A stretch of 64,000 bases of DNA, taken from contig JAOVVO010000467.1 of the NCBI GenBank assembly GCA_028564675.1, forward strand, positions 1 to 64,000, given 5' to 3'. A program made the translations under genes and the position numbers. Of the stretch, positions 63,396 to 64,000 are shown one piece after another. The notes below the pieces were generated by a model. It saw only the letters and a list, made by a program, of their open reading frames with translations. It was not told the DNA's origin and did not search any database. Numbering within the stretch: the first letter of the stretch is position 1; the number at the start of each line of letters is the position of its first letter. Source of the stretch: Onchocerca lupi. Its lineage: Eukaryota > Nematoda > Chromadorea > Rhabditida > Onchocercidae.

Positions 63396-64000
63396 ATGTC
63401 AGATCCGATGAAAAATGGATTAGGTAAATTTTTTTTTTCTGTTTTTCATTTTCTCACTCCGGAATTAAGTAAAGAATCGGTTATCGTTCCATTCATCTAT
63501 TACGGTCAGAATAATGATTATTTTTCTCATATAATATGTGTATAGCATAAAATAGCTAAATGAAATCCGGCCAAAAAATCGAAAGCAAAGAAAGTAAATG
63601 ATATTTGAAATTTTCTTTATTCATATGCTTTTCCATATTTTTAGGTGTCCAACAAGGAAACAGAATGCAGGATATATCACATGTTGAAGACATTTCAAAT
63701 GTCCAGTGCTTAGATTTCGAAGGTAGCACTAGTGAAAATAATAGTCAGCAATCTTTAGCATCTCTCTCTTGTGTAACAATTCGTAATGGTGAATGTTACA
63801 ATCAACAGGTCATTTTCTTTTTCTTTTTTCTTTTACTTGCTTTCTAATCATAAAGTTTCAATTGACTAGTTTCATTTCTGATAGATTTTCAATAAGAAAC
63901 TTGAAGGTTTTTGCGGAGAATTCTGAAGTTTCGCAATCTCAGCTACCAAAAGTTACGGAACGATACGATGGTGTAAACATTACTATTCCAGTTGGTGGCA
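63396..64000 (+). CDS. Unidentified gene, 5' part only
   Basis: Three exons, 63396-63423, 63645-63808 and 63907 onward (open at the window end), join in phase to give about 95 residues. The start MSDPMKNGLG follows a plausible acceptor. The second exon is polar with a Ser/Asn/Gln-rich stretch (FEGSTSENNSQQSLASLSC); the third reads VFAENSEVSQSQLPKVTERY. No signal peptide or known domain appears. The composition resembles a disordered N-terminus of a regulatory protein, but that is only an impression. The rest lies outside the window. Confidence 0.55.

Overview
The window looks like nuclear DNA from a parasitic, probably filarial (onchocercid) nematode. This is inferred from the AT-rich sequence, genes split into many short exons (mostly 80-250 nt) with mostly short T-rich introns, splice acceptors of TTTCAG/TTTTAG/TTTAAG type placed just upstream of start codons as spliced-leader sites would be, and proteins that align by eye to animal families with nematode-like divergence. 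No bacterial, viral or transposon coding sequence was recognised. All exon models were built by hand from reading frame, GT/GC-AG sites and family motifs; no search was run.

Layout. 109-3194 (minus): Bora, the Aurora-A/Plk1 co-activator. 4930-13919 (plus): SNX5/6-type sorting nexin snx-6, with one 4.2 kb intron. 16634-20323 (plus): gck-3, the OSR1/SPAK (Fray) kinase. 22929-24258 (plus): a Ser-rich, basic protein behind a GC-rich AP-1/CRE-containing upstream region, tentatively an immediate-early-response (IER) family member. 28290-32696 (minus): a decayed, frameshifted second copy of the gck-3 type kinase, placed antisense to the intact gene. 34480-37943 (minus): COQ6, the flavin monooxygenase of ubiquinone synthesis. 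Directly upstream on the same strand lie two low-confidence small genes (38412-38864 and 38965-39848). 42446-44945 (plus): a secreted cysteine-rich protein of unknown function. 45725-48574 (minus): Mediator subunit MED29. 50643-62182 (plus): a 30-exon TTC17 orthologue. 63396-64000 (plus): the first exons of an unidentified gene that runs off the window.

Functional view. The genes are mainly unrelated housekeeping functions: mitotic kinase activation, retromer-linked trafficking, osmotic/ion-transport kinase signalling, ubiquinone synthesis, transcription and ciliary/actin TPR scaffolding. The accessory interest lies in the kinase pseudogene, the IER-like gene with its promoter, several perfect hairpins or inverted repeats, three introns that seem to use GC donors, and a possible internal polyadenylation point that would split TTC17.

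The rest is AT-rich intergenic and intronic DNA with homopolymers, microsatellites and degenerate tandem repeats.
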